A stretch of DNA of 58,650 nucleotides from assembly GCA_013286045.1 (NCBI GenBank), contig JABDGM010000017.1:1-58650 (forward strand), given 5' to 3'. Of this stretch, positions 8,981 to 16,177 are shown piece after piece. The notes below the pieces were generated by a model. That model saw nothing but the letters and a program-made list of their open reading frames with translations, did no database searches and was not told the origin of the DNA. The DNA comes from Planctomycetota bacterium (lineage in GTDB: Bacteria; Planctomycetota; Planctomycetia; Pirellulales; Lacipirellulaceae). Both the position numbers and the translations under genes were made by a program. Each line of letters starts with the position of its first letter. Positions within the stretch are counted from its first letter, which is position 1.

Positions 8981-9997
8981 CTAGTGAGAGTTGGCGATGG
9001 GATCGTGAGTCGCTGGGAATCGCGACGTCAGACTTTGCGGGGATACGATTGCGGCCTGCACCTGGCGGATTCGGTCGGGGGAATTAGCGTCGATGTCGAG
9101 CCACTGAAGGCGCGTCGCCATATCGACCGAGATTGCCCGCAGGCAATCGAGGTCACGCTTGCGTGTATCGAGGTCGGTGGAAATCTCGGACTGCTTAGCG
9201 ATCGCGCCGTAAAGTTCGTCGCGATTCTTTTGCAGCTCGGCCACGCGTTGTTTGATTAACTTCGCTTTGGTTGGCGTATCTGTTAAATCGATCGCGAGCT
9301 GGTTCTCGAATCGCATCAGTTCGTCCTCGATGCGGTCCAGGCGCTTGAGCTCTTGATCGAAGGAAATCGAACGCTGGCCTTGGGCGGCTTCAGCCTTGCC
9401 GGTTTCACGAGCGATGTCTAGATATTCGTCGAGCTTGTGTCGAATTTCTTCGTTGAGGTTACGGAGATTGCGGTCGAACAGGTCGCGAGTTACGAGGCGT
9501 TGTTGGCGTTCCTGGTCTACGGCTTCATTCCAGTAGGATCGAGAAATCGCATCGACGATGGCGGCGATCTCTTTCTTCTGGGATTCATCTCCGCGGAGGC
9601 TGATCGAAAGGATCGCTCCATTTTGCGGAAATTCAACTGTAAGATTTTGTTTCAGCCATTGAACCGGATCGGCGTGGTCCTGCAAGATGGGCAGCGACCC
9701 GATTTTTGGATCACGCAGGGCGGCGGTCAGAACGACGTCGCTTTCGGCTAAGGCAATTTGCGTTCGTTTTAACGTTTCGAATTCATACTCGGTCAGAGAT
9801 CGGCGATTGACTGCCTCGTTGAATACCGAAGGAAGCGAGCTTTCGACTTTGAAGAGGGCGGTGGCCGTCACACGGCCGGATGTTGTCCACCAATAAACGC
9901 CGCCCGCGATGATTAGGAGCAAGAAAATCGCCCCCGAGATCTGAAACCAATGTCGCTTGAAAACTGACGGCCGAACGGACGTAGACTGCTGGCCCAT
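8981..9997 (-). CDS. Wzz-like membrane protein with coiled coil (paralogue 1)
   Basis: Protein of 338 residues with a membrane segment at about 18-38 (ISGAIFLLLIIAGGVYWW), then a VTATALFKVE strand and an extended heptad-like helical region from about 165 to 300. It is the tandem paralogue of the next gene downstream, 109 bases away on the same strand. The ATG at 9997 has GGAGGG nine bases ahead, so it is chosen over the open frame reaching 10072. The general plan suits a polysaccharide co-polymerase or a related envelope-spanning protein, but no polymerase, flippase or tyrosine kinase gene lies beside the pair. It could equally be a planctomycete-specific envelope protein. Confidence 0.55.
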   Translation of the reverse strand: MGQQSTSVRPSVFKRHWFQISGAIFLLLIIAGGVYWWTTSGRVTATALFKVESSLPSVFNEAVNRRSLTEYEFETLKRTQIALAESDVVLTAALRDPKIGSLPILQDHADPVQWLKQNLTVEFPQNGAILSISLRGDESQKKEIAAIVDAISRSYWNEAVDQERQQRLVTRDLFDRNLRNLNEEIRHKLDEYLDIARETGKAEAAQGQRSISFDQELKRLDRIEDELMRFENQLAIDLTDTPTKAKLIKQRVAELQKNRDELYGAIAKQSEISTDLDTRKRDLDCLRAISVDMATRLQWLDIDANSPDRIRQVQAAIVSPQSLTSRFPATHDPIANSH

Positions 9998-10086
9998 GGC
10001 GATACCCTCCGCTGCGAGAAGTATGAGAAAAGCGCGGTAGTTGTACGCAGGCCGTGCGGGATTGGTTCGCACGAAATTGGCGACAA

Positions 10087-10647
10087 TTAGTCGTTCATCA
10101 CCTCGGCCTCTTTGGCCTTGGCGGCATCGGTGCAGCGGTCCTCGAACTTTTTGGTGAGCTCTTGGATTTCCTCTTTGGTGGATTTGAGCTCGTCTTCGCT
10201 GAGGCTCTTCTCTTTTTCTTCGGTTTCGGCGTCTTTATTGGCGTCACGGCGGATGTTGCGGATGGCGACCTTTGTATCTTCCGTCAGCTCTTTCGTGCGG
10301 GCGACCATTTTGCGGCGGACTTCGCCCGAGAGGGGCGGGATGTTGAGGCGGATCACTTTACCATCGCTCTGCGGCGCTAGGCCGAGGTCGCTGGCGATGA
10401 TGCCTTTTTCGATGTCCTTGATTGTCCCCGGATCGAACGGGCGAATGACGAGCTGCTGCGGCTCAGGCGCGCTTACGCTCGCGATCTGTTTGATGGGCAC
10501 GGGCGAACCGTAGGCCTCGACGCGGAGGGAATCGACCATACCGGGGTTCGCGCGGCCGGTGCGGATGCCGGTGAGGTCTTGCTTAAGTTTGCCGAGCGCC
10601 TTTTCCATGCGCTCTTCGGCATCGAATAGTATTTCTTCAACGCTCAT
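10087..10647 (-). CDS. frr: Ribosome recycling factor
   Basis: Cytoplasmic factor that, with EF-G, splits the post-termination ribosome. At 186 residues it has the expected size. Typical segments are GIRTGRANPGMVD, IKQIASVSAPEPQQL, RLNIPPLSGEVRRKM and VAIRNIRRDA. It is normally directly downstream of pyrH; here a GxxExxY gene flanked by inverted repeats lies between the two, and the repeat nearest frr ends only 16 bases before its ATG. The ribosome site is weak (TTGGAA). The inserted cassette is on the same strand, so read-through from pyrH remains possible. Confidence 0.96.
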   Translation of the reverse strand: MSVEEILFDAEERMEKALGKLKQDLTGIRTGRANPGMVDSLRVEAYGSPVPIKQIASVSAPEPQQLVIRPFDPGTIKDIEKGIIASDLGLAPQSDGKVIRLNIPPLSGEVRRKMVARTKELTEDTKVAIRNIRRDANKDAETEEKEKSLSEDELKSTKEEIQELTKKFEDRCTDAAKAKEAEVMND

Positions 10648-10663
10648 CTAAGAATTCCAATCG

Positions 10664-10700
10664 AATTAAACCACGGAGGCACGGAGGACACGGAGGGGTT
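10664..10700 (+). repeat. Left inverted repeat of the GxxExxY cassette
   Basis: A 37-base element that begins AATTAAACCACGG and ends with CGGAGGGGTT. Internally it holds three 9-base units of the form CACGGAGGN in tandem. It matches the reverse complement of 11111-11146 with one inserted A and one G/A difference. Confidence 0.85.
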
Positions 10701-10709
10701 GTATCACGA

Positions 10710-11084
10710 TCAAAGTACGACACGAACGATTCCGTTTTTCAGGACTGCAATATTGAAATTTAGGAGCAGTCCAACTTTCATTCCCGTAATGCGAAGATAT
10801 GTCAGCAGTTGGGCTTTGTGAAGGTCGGCGATTGAATCGATCGCTTTCAATTCGACAATCACTTTTTCAGCAACAACAAGGTCAGCCCGATAGCCGCAGT
10901 AAATTCGCACTGATTTGTACACGACGGGTATTGGTACTTGGTGTACGAATGGAACATGCCGGGTGCTCAGTTCATAGCAAAGACACGACTCATAGGCTGA
11001 TTCGAGAAGCCCCGGACCGAGCTCCCGATGAACGTCGATCGCCGCCCCGATTATTTGATTCGTGATTTCTTCCTGATGCAGCAT
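10710..11084 (-). CDS. GxxExxY protein (PDDEXK-like nuclease superfamily)
   Basis: Small protein of 124 residues. The namesake motif is GPGLLESAY (G-x-x-E-x-x-Y), followed by a PDDEXK-like core: an aspartate in YRADLVV, then VIVELKAI with the E-x-K pair, and KAQLLTYL. It ends in a strand FNIAVLKNGIVRVVL. The family is short, sporadic and of unknown cellular role, although the core suggests nuclease ancestry (known family). It is co-oriented with pyrH and frr and lies exactly between two inverted repeats, unlike any other gene here. No clear ribosome site precedes the ATG. Whether it cuts nucleic acid is not shown. Confidence 0.85.
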   Translation of the reverse strand: MLHQEEITNQIIGAAIDVHRELGPGLLESAYESCLCYELSTRHVPFVHQVPIPVVYKSVRIYCGYRADLVVAEKVIVELKAIDSIADLHKAQLLTYLRITGMKVGLLLNFNIAVLKNGIVRVVL

Positions 11085-11110
11085 AGCGCAATCAGTTTCA
11101 GGTGGTCGCT

Positions 11111-11146
11111 AACCCCTCCGTGTTCTCCGTGCCTCCGTGGTTAATT
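11111..11146 (-). repeat. Right inverted repeat of the GxxExxY cassette
   Basis: A 36-base element, AACCCCTCCG at its inner end and CCGTGGTTAATT at its outer end. The outer bases overlap the TAA stop of pyrH (11145-11147). It pairs with 10664-10700 over almost its whole length. Confidence 0.85.
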
Positions 11147-11885
11147 ACTTCGGTGCCGGCGCTTGGCTGGTGACGCGAGTGCCGATGTCTTCGCCGCGGA
11201 CGGCGCGTTCGATGTTGCCGTCGGTGCGGTAGTTGAAGACCAGGATCGGCAGGTTGTGTTCCATGCAGTGGGCGATGGCCGTGGGGTCCATGACGCGGAG
11301 ATTGCGGTCGCGGACTTCTTTGAAGGTGAGCTCGTGGAAGAGCGTCGCTGTGGGATCTTTTTCTGGGTCCGCCGTGAAAACGCCGTCGACGCGGGTGGCT
11401 TTCATGAGGATGTCGGCGCCGATCTCCATCGCTTTTTGTGCGGCGGCCGTGTCCGTGGTTACGAACGGCGCGCCAGTGCCGCCGGCGAGAATCACGATGC
11501 GTCCTTTTTCGAGGTGGCGGCGCGCGCGGCGGCGGATGAATGGCTCGGCGACGCCGTCCATGCGGACAGCCGACATCAAGCGGGTTTGGCAGTCAAGCGA
11601 TTCGAGCGCGTCTTGAAGGGCGAGGCCGTTGATCACGGTGGCGAGCATACCCATATAGTGGGCCGTGGCCTCTTGAATGCTGGAGTTGCCGGCGGTGAAC
11701 TGGGCGCCTCGCAAAATGTTACCGCCGCCAATGACGATGGCGATTTCGACACCGAGGGCGGCGGCGCGCTGCACTTGGGCGGCAATATCGACGACCTCTC
11801 CCATGCTGATGCCACGCTGGCCGGGGGCGGCAAAGCTTTCGCCGGAGAGCTTTAGAAGGATGCGTTTGTACGGGCTGGCGGACAT
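11145..11885 (-). CDS. pyrH: UMP kinase
   Basis: Bacterial-type uridylate kinase (amino-acid-kinase fold) that makes UDP for nucleotide and sugar-nucleotide synthesis. At 246 residues it has the normal size. It opens with [11 protein letters not shown] and carries the nucleotide-binding IGGGNILRG and the later [13 protein letters not shown]. The frame is open back to 12062, but the 59 extra residues would cover the tsf terminator, so the ATG at 11885 is taken. Gene order rpsB-tsf-pyrH-frr is the standard one. Its TAA is shared with the edge of the inverted repeat, so any recent insertion left the coding sequence intact. Confidence 0.95.
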   Translation of the reverse strand: MSASPYKRILLKLSGESFAAPGQRGISMGEVVDIAAQVQRAAALGVEIAIVIGGGNILRGAQFTAGNSSIQEATAHYMGMLATVINGLALQDALESLDCQTRLMSAVRMDGVAEPFIRRRARRHLEKGRIVILAGGTGAPFVTTDTAAAQKAMEIGADILMKATRVDGVFTADPEKDPTATLFHELTFKEVRDRNLRVMDPTAIAHCMEHNLPILVFNYRTDGNIERAVRGEDIGTRVTSQAPAPK

Positions 11886-11978
11886 GGGAATAGCCAATTC
11901 GGGATTGCGGGGCGCGTTGCGAACGATCTTGCTAGTAATTCTCAGCCCGAGCGGGCCGATGTGCAATTGGCGAAGCAC

Positions 11979-12005
11979 AAAAAAAGCCCCGACGGGCGTC
12001 GGGGC
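11979..12005 (-). terminator. Intrinsic terminator after tsf
   Basis: GCCCCGAC-GGGC-GTCGGGGC is a perfect 8-base-pair stem with a 4-base loop, followed on the minus strand by seven T. It lies 14 bases after the tsf stop and separates tsf from pyrH. Confidence 0.88.
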
Positions 12006-12019
12006 TGGTGGGGTTCCGA

Positions 12020-12871
12020 CTATGCTGCCGGTTTTTCGCCGGCAGATTCGCCGAGTTGCCAACGGATGAATTTCACGAGCTTCATGCCGCCGGCGGCGGC
12101 AACTTTGCCGACCGTTTGCTTTTCGTCTTTCACGAACGGTTGTTCGGAAAGGACGTGCTCGGCGTAGAAGTTGCGCATCCGGCCTTCGATCATCTTTTCG
12201 ATGATGTTTTCCGGCTTGCCTTCCTTGCGGGCCTGCTCGGTAAGGATCGCGCGCTCTTTTTCGACGAGGCTCTTTTCGAGCTCGGCCGTATTCGTGGCTT
12301 TGGGCTTCATGGCGGCCACGTGCATGGCAACGCCCTTGGCAAGGTCATCGTTGCCGCCTTCGACGACGAGCAACACGCCGCTTTTGGCGTCGTGGTGGAC
12401 GTAGTTTCCGGCGGGCAAATCAATGCGGACGATACGGGCTAACCGCAAAACTTCACGCATCTTGCCTTCGATTTCGTCCTTCCATTGCTCGAGCGTCATG
12501 CCTTTGCGGCTGGGGGCCGGCTGCTTCCACAGATCTTCGGGCTTATCGGCGCCGGGACCTACGGCGAGCTGTTTGGCGAGATCATTGGAAAGGGCGACGA
12601 GGTCTTCGTGCTTCGCGACGGGGGCGGATTCGACTTGTAGTTCGATCATTGCACCGACCGGCGGATCGAGCGTGGAGTAAGCGGCGATGCGGCCTTCTTC
12701 GGTCGTGCGATCCTGGCGAATCGACATAATCTTCTTGCCGGACTCGCGGGCCTTCTGCTTCGCGAGTTCGAAGTCGCCGTTCGTTTCCTGGAGCGCCTTC
12801 TTGCAATCCATCATCGGAAGGCCAGTTTCATCGCGCAGCTTCATGACCATTGCTGCTGTAATTTCTGCCAT
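12020..12871 (-). CDS. tsf: Elongation factor Ts
   Basis: Guanine-nucleotide exchange factor for EF-Tu, 283 residues. The N-terminal UBA-like part carries [16 protein letters not shown], the EF-Ts signature, with the TEEGRIA region near residue 60 and a C-terminal exchange domain. The ATG at 12871 has GAGGAAA seven bases ahead and is preferred over the open frame reaching 12922. It lies between rpsB and pyrH but has a strong terminator on each side, so it probably has its own promoter. A candidate -10 CATAAT lies at about 12890-12895, though no good -35 accompanies it. Confidence 0.95.
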   Translation of the reverse strand: MAEITAAMVMKLRDETGLPMMDCKKALQETNGDFELAKQKARESGKKIMSIRQDRTTEEGRIAAYSTLDPPVGAMIELQVESAPVAKHEDLVALSNDLAKQLAVGPGADKPEDLWKQPAPSRKGMTLEQWKDEIEGKMREVLRLARIVRIDLPAGNYVHHDAKSGVLLVVEGGNDDLAKGVAMHVAAMKPKATNTAELEKSLVEKERAILTEQARKEGKPENIIEKMIEGRMRNFYAEHVLSEQPFVKDEKQTVGKVAAAGGMKLVKFIRWQLGESAGEKPAA

Positions 12872-12952
12872 GAGAGTTTCCTCAACCTGAATTATGTGTG
12901 TGGTGCTGCGATCGTTCGACAACTACGCAGAATCCTGGCCAGGGTGGCCGGG

Positions 12953-12981
12953 GTAAAATTGCCGGCCCATCTTGGGCCGGC
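12953..12981 (-). terminator. Intrinsic terminator after rpsB
   Basis: GCCGGCCCA-TCT-TGGGCCGGC gives a 9-base-pair stem (12961-12981), followed on the minus strand by AATTTTA. It lies 25 bases beyond the rpsB stop, between rpsB and tsf. Confidence 0.8.
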
Positions 12982-13005
12982 TGTTGTTCGCTGCAATTAA
13001 GACCG

Positions 13006-13737
13006 TTAGGCCATCGCGACTTCGGCGTCTTTGGCGGCGTGTTGGCTTTCGACGGCGGCGTGGCTCTTACCGGCCAGGACCGCGTCGGACAACATCTTCA
13101 TGATCAGCTCGATCGACCGCATGCTGTCGTCGTTGCCGGGAATCGGCAGATCCACCAAATCCGGATCGCAATCGGTGTCGATGAGCGCGACCGTGGCAAC
13201 GCCGAGCTTTTGGGCTTCGCTTACGGCGTTCTTTTCTTTCTTGGGGTCGACGATGATCAAGCACTCGGGCAGGCGATTCATCGTGCGGATACCGTTCAGG
13301 TTGCGGAACATCTTGCGATATTCGCGCGTTAGGGCGGATTGCGCCTTCTTCGAGTAGGTGTTGATCTTGTCCGTGTTCTTGACGTCTTCGAGTTCCTCGA
13401 GACGGCCGAGGCGGCTGCGGATCGTGCGGAAGTTGGTGAGCGTGCCGCCCAACCAACGATCGTTTACGAACGGCATGCCGCAGCGTGTGGCTTCGCGTTC
13501 GACGGCGTCGGCGGCTTGGCGCTTCGTACCGACGAAAAGGATGAGGCTGCCTTGCGACGAGAGCTGCGTGAGGTACTTCTTGGCACGCAACAAGCCGCGG
13601 ACGGTTTCGCGCACGTCGATGATGTGAATGAGGTTCTTGCGGGCGTAAATGTACGGCCGCATCTTCGGGTTCCAACGGCTAGCGCGGTGGCCGTAGTGAA
13701 CGCCGGCTTCGACGAGTTCTTGAACGAGTGCAGACAT
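13006..13737 (-). CDS. rpsB: 30S ribosomal protein S2
   Basis: Ribosomal protein of 243 residues. Recognisable segments are [62 protein letters not shown] and [10 protein letters not shown], all family hallmarks. The ATG at 13737 has AAGGAG ahead with good spacing, so the upstream in-frame start is set aside. It is the first gene of the rpsB-tsf-pyrH-frr series, with a recognisable promoter 120-150 bases upstream and a terminator directly after it. Confidence 0.97.
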   Translation of the reverse strand: MSALVQELVEAGVHYGHRASRWNPKMRPYIYARKNLIHIIDVRETVRGLLRAKKYLTQLSSQGSLILFVGTKRQAADAVEREATRCGMPFVNDRWLGGTLTNFRTIRSRLGRLEELEDVKNTDKINTYSKKAQSALTREYRKMFRNLNGIRTMNRLPECLIIVDPKKEKNAVSEAQKLGVATVALIDTDCDPDLVDLPIPGNDDSMRSIELIMKMLSDAVLAGKSHAAVESQHAAKDAEVAMA

Positions 13738-13858
13738 GAAAACTCCTTGGCACACCGGCTAAGTGTCGCCGCAGCGACCGTCCGGCGTTAGATCGGACAT
13801 TCGGCCAGGTTGGTAAAACCGCGAAATCTCGGGCCGATCGAGCTCGCGGGAGCCTTGT

Positions 13859-13888
13859 ATCGTATCGGGGCAGGGCAATGTGGGTCAA
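13859..13888 (-). promoter_or_regulatory. Promoter of rpsB
   Basis: On the minus strand TTGACC (13888-13883) and TACGAT (13864-13859) are separated by 18 bases. This leaves an untranslated leader of about 115 bases before the rpsB ATG. Ribosomal protein leaders are often autoregulated (known), but no specific S2 site was identified here. Confidence 0.55.
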
Positions 13889-13919
13889 CCGGCGATTTGC
13901 GACCGGGGTTCGAGCCGAA

Positions 13920-14930
13920 TTAGGCCCCGAGTTGGCGTAGAGCACTCAACACGGCGTCGTGGAGATGGCCATTGGTAGCGACGACGCCGCGGTTCTTGGC
14001 GAGCGTGCGGCCGTGGGAGAAATCCAGCGATTTGCCGTCGAGGTCGGTGATTCGGCCACCGGCTTCTTCGATTACGATCGAGCCTGCGGCCTGATCCCAA
14101 ATTTTTTCGCGGTAATCGGGGCGGGAAGGGGAGAGGAGGCGGAGCATGATGTCGCCGCCGCCGGCTGCGAGGACGGCGTACTTGGCTTGGCTGTCCATTC
14201 CTACGGGCGGTTCGGTAGTGCCGAGCTTCGATGCGAGTTGGCTGATCTCGTCGACGTTGGTGTGGGATTTTTCAACGGAGCGAAGGATGCGGGCGGAGCT
14301 GGATTGCGTATGCGGAGAGGCAGTGAGCTTTTGCCACCCAGGCTTGGCTGTGAGTGGTTGGCACCAAGCGCCTTGGTCGCGAGACGCAACGCAGATGCAG
14401 CCATCAGCGTCCGACGACTGGCCAGCAATGCCGACGTTCTTCGGTGCGAGCTCGGGGCACCCGAGGACGCCGAGTTCGACTTTGCCGTTCCGAACTAGCG
14501 CGAGAGCGACGGCATATTGTTCGCGGCGCAAGAAGCCTTTGGTGCCGTCGATGGGGTCGAGCGTCCAATAAGTTTCTGGCGGTTCACCGGCGCCGCGATC
14601 GATGAGGTTGCAAACCTCTTCGGGCGTTGCGTCCGAGATGGACGAGCGGACGAATTCTGTGATTTGGTCAAGGATTGCAACACCCTCTTCAAGGCGAAGC
14701 GCGTCAGCGTTTTCCTCCCCAATGAGCGTTGCGCCAGGGAGCTGCTCAGCGAGCCGACGGGCGATCACGGCCTGTACGGCGAAGTCGGCGACTGTCACGG
14801 GCGAGCGGTCGTCTTTTGTGAGCGTACCGGTCACCATTTCACGCTGAATGCGGCGGGCCAGAAGCGATGCTTCGCGCACGGCTTCGATGGCGAAGAGTGC
14901 GTCGGCCGATGAAATGGGGAACTGATCCAT
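13920..14930 (-). CDS. 3'(2'),5'-bisphosphate nucleotidase, HAL2/SAL1 type
   Basis: Magnesium-dependent phosphatase of the inositol-monophosphatase fold, 336 residues. The metal site is LDPIDGTKGF (Asp125, Asp128), with SPVTVADFAVQ near 43-53, GEEN at 71-74 and the C-terminal DYREKIWDQAAGSIVIEEAGG. The phrase GTKGFLRREQYAVALAL is closer to eukaryotic-type HAL2/SAL1 than to CysQ or SuhB. The usual role is removal of adenosine 3',5'-bisphosphate left over from sulfate activation. A sulfite reductase gene lies at 34-36 kb in the same window, which fits sulfate assimilation. Inositol phosphates are possible alternative substrates. Confidence 0.88.
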   Translation of the reverse strand: MDQFPISSADALFAIEAVREASLLARRIQREMVTGTLTKDDRSPVTVADFAVQAVIARRLAEQLPGATLIGEENADALRLEEGVAILDQITEFVRSSISDATPEEVCNLIDRGAGEPPETYWTLDPIDGTKGFLRREQYAVALALVRNGKVELGVLGCPELAPKNVGIAGQSSDADGCICVASRDQGAWCQPLTAKPGWQKLTASPHTQSSSARILRSVEKSHTNVDEISQLASKLGTTEPPVGMDSQAKYAVLAAGGGDIMLRLLSPSRPDYREKIWDQAAGSIVIEEAGGRITDLDGKSLDFSHGRTLAKNRGVVATNGHLHDAVLSALRQLGA

Positions 14931-15023
14931 GTTGGAACGAGCGAAAATGACGTTCCAAGCGGTGAAAAGATGGAACAGTCTCGGGCCCAGCCAAGAAAGC
15001 CGAACCAGCCAGATTTAGTAAAA

Positions 15024-15094
15024 CTACCCCGCCAGGACTCGAACCTGGAATGAGGGAATCAAAATCCCTAGTGTTACCATTACACCACGGGGTA
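15024..15094 (-). tRNA. tRNA-Gln (anticodon TTG)
   Basis: A 71-base cloverleaf can be drawn: acceptor TACCCCG/CGGGGTA, D-stem GTGT/ACAC, anticodon stem AGGGA/TCCCT with loop TTTTGAT (anticodon TTG), a 4-base variable loop, and T-stem CCAGG/CCTGG with TTCGAGT. The discriminator is G, as expected for glutamine. CCA is not encoded, and TTTT follows. It lies only 14 bases after the rex stop on the same strand. Confidence 0.96.
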
Positions 15095-15108
15095 ACGCAG
15101 GGGCCAGT

Positions 15109-15774
15109 CTAGCGCGAACGGGTGCGGTTGGCAACGGAGAAGGCGAGTTGCTCGAGTTCCGTAGTGAGGTCAACGCCGACGAGACCGACATGCTCCGGAA
15201 GTGACAGCGCCACCGGGGCAAAGTTCACGATTCCGGTAATTCCGGCGGCGACAAGCTGATCGGCGGCTTGCTGAGCGTCGGCCGCGGGGACCGTGATCAT
15301 GCCCAATTGAATGTGCTGTTGGCGGACGATGTCGCCAAGCTGAGCGATGTCAAAGACGGGTATCCCTTCGATTTGCGAACCGATGACTCGGGGGTCGCGG
15401 TCGAACGCGGCGACGATTCGAAATCCTTGCGCCGAAAAGCCTTTGTAGCGCAACAGGGCGCGACCCATGTTGCCGACGCCGACCATGGTGACGGTCCATT
15501 GCCGATCGGTGCCGAGGATGCGGCGAATCTCGGCGATGAGCTCGTCGCAGCGGTAGCCAATGCCGGGGTGGCCAAAGTGGCCGAAATACGCGAGGTCTTT
15601 GCGGACCTGGGCATCGGTGAATCCGAACAGGGTGGCCAACTGGCTGGAGCTGACGGTTGCCCTACCGGCACGCACTAAGTGCTGAAGCTCACGCAGGTAA
15701 AGGCTCAGGCGGCTGACGACGACGGCCGGAACATCGCGGGGTGGCGTAGGCGATTTTGGCTTGGATGAATGCAA
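15109..15774 (-). CDS. rex: Redox-sensing transcriptional repressor Rex
   Basis: Repressor of 221 residues that binds DNA when the NADH/NAD+ ratio is low. The N-terminal winged helix has SRLSLYLRELQHL and VSSSQLATLFGFTDAQVRKDLAYFG in two parts, then FGHPGIGY. The Rossmann half shows VGVGNMGRALL and the C-terminal FAPVALSLPEHV. The start appears to be TTG (15774), since no in-frame ATG precedes the conserved part. No Rex operator was searched for exhaustively. tRNA-Gln follows after 14 bases on the same strand, so the tRNA may be cut out of the rex transcript. Confidence 0.94.
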   Translation of the reverse strand: MHSSKPKSPTPPRDVPAVVVSRLSLYLRELQHLVRAGRATVSSSQLATLFGFTDAQVRKDLAYFGHFGHPGIGYRCDELIAEIRRILGTDRQWTVTMVGVGNMGRALLRYKGFSAQGFRIVAAFDRDPRVIGSQIEGIPVFDIAQLGDIVRQQHIQLGMITVPAADAQQAADQLVAAGITGIVNFAPVALSLPEHVGLVGVDLTTELEQLAFSVANRTRSR

Positions 15775-16177
15775 TTTGAGCCCATCGTTTCTGTGCGGTA
15801 GTCGCCAACCTCACTCTAAAAGAAGGGTGGGGGGGCAGCAAGTCATTTGAAGGCCTTGAGTTCAGCATAGGAACGTCGCTTTCCGGTCGCGGTCCCTGAA
15901 GCCGCTGGCATAAGTGGCACACACGTCATAGGTGGCCCGGCGCGATCGCTTTGGCCGGCACTTCTTCGCTTCGGAACTCCTAATGCGCGAAGAGTTTACG
16001 ATCAGCAAAATGCTAGCAATCGCGAAAACCAGGGTGATTGCAGTGCATGGAGAAACTGCACAGTTGGGTTAAGGTGCGTGGATTTATCCGCCCGAATTAG
16101 GTAGTGGCGGACCATGTGTCCCGCCAGACCAGCCCAATTGGATCTCCCTACGTCGAGTTTACAGGAGGCTACGGACC
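15775..16177. other. Intergenic region between rex and the YTV protein gene
   Basis: About 400 bases between divergent genes with no convincing reading frame. It must hold the promoters of both. I see a small inverted repeat GTGCA...TGCAC near 16043-16061 and a strong ribosome site AGGAGG at 16163-16168 for the plus-strand gene. No clear -35/-10 pair could be fixed by eye. Confidence 0.5.

Larger units (their letters stand above)
10664..11147 (-). mobile_element. Putative cassette: GxxExxY gene between inverted repeats, inserted between pyrH and frr
   Basis: A unit of about 480 bases made of a 36-37 base inverted repeat at each end and one gene for a GxxExxY protein. It sits in the pyrH-frr interval, which is short and free of other genes in most bacteria (established gene order). 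The outer edge of one repeat overlaps the pyrH stop codon and the other ends 16 bases before frr. TTAA occurs at both outer ends (10666-10669 and 11141-11144), which could be a target duplication or simply part of the repeat. There is no transposase, so mobility would need help in trans. Calling it mobile is an inference. Confidence 0.4.

Noticed and set aside
10664-11147. A complete insertion sequence
   Set aside because: There is no transposase gene; only the repeats and a GxxExxY gene are present, so it is listed as a putative cassette instead.
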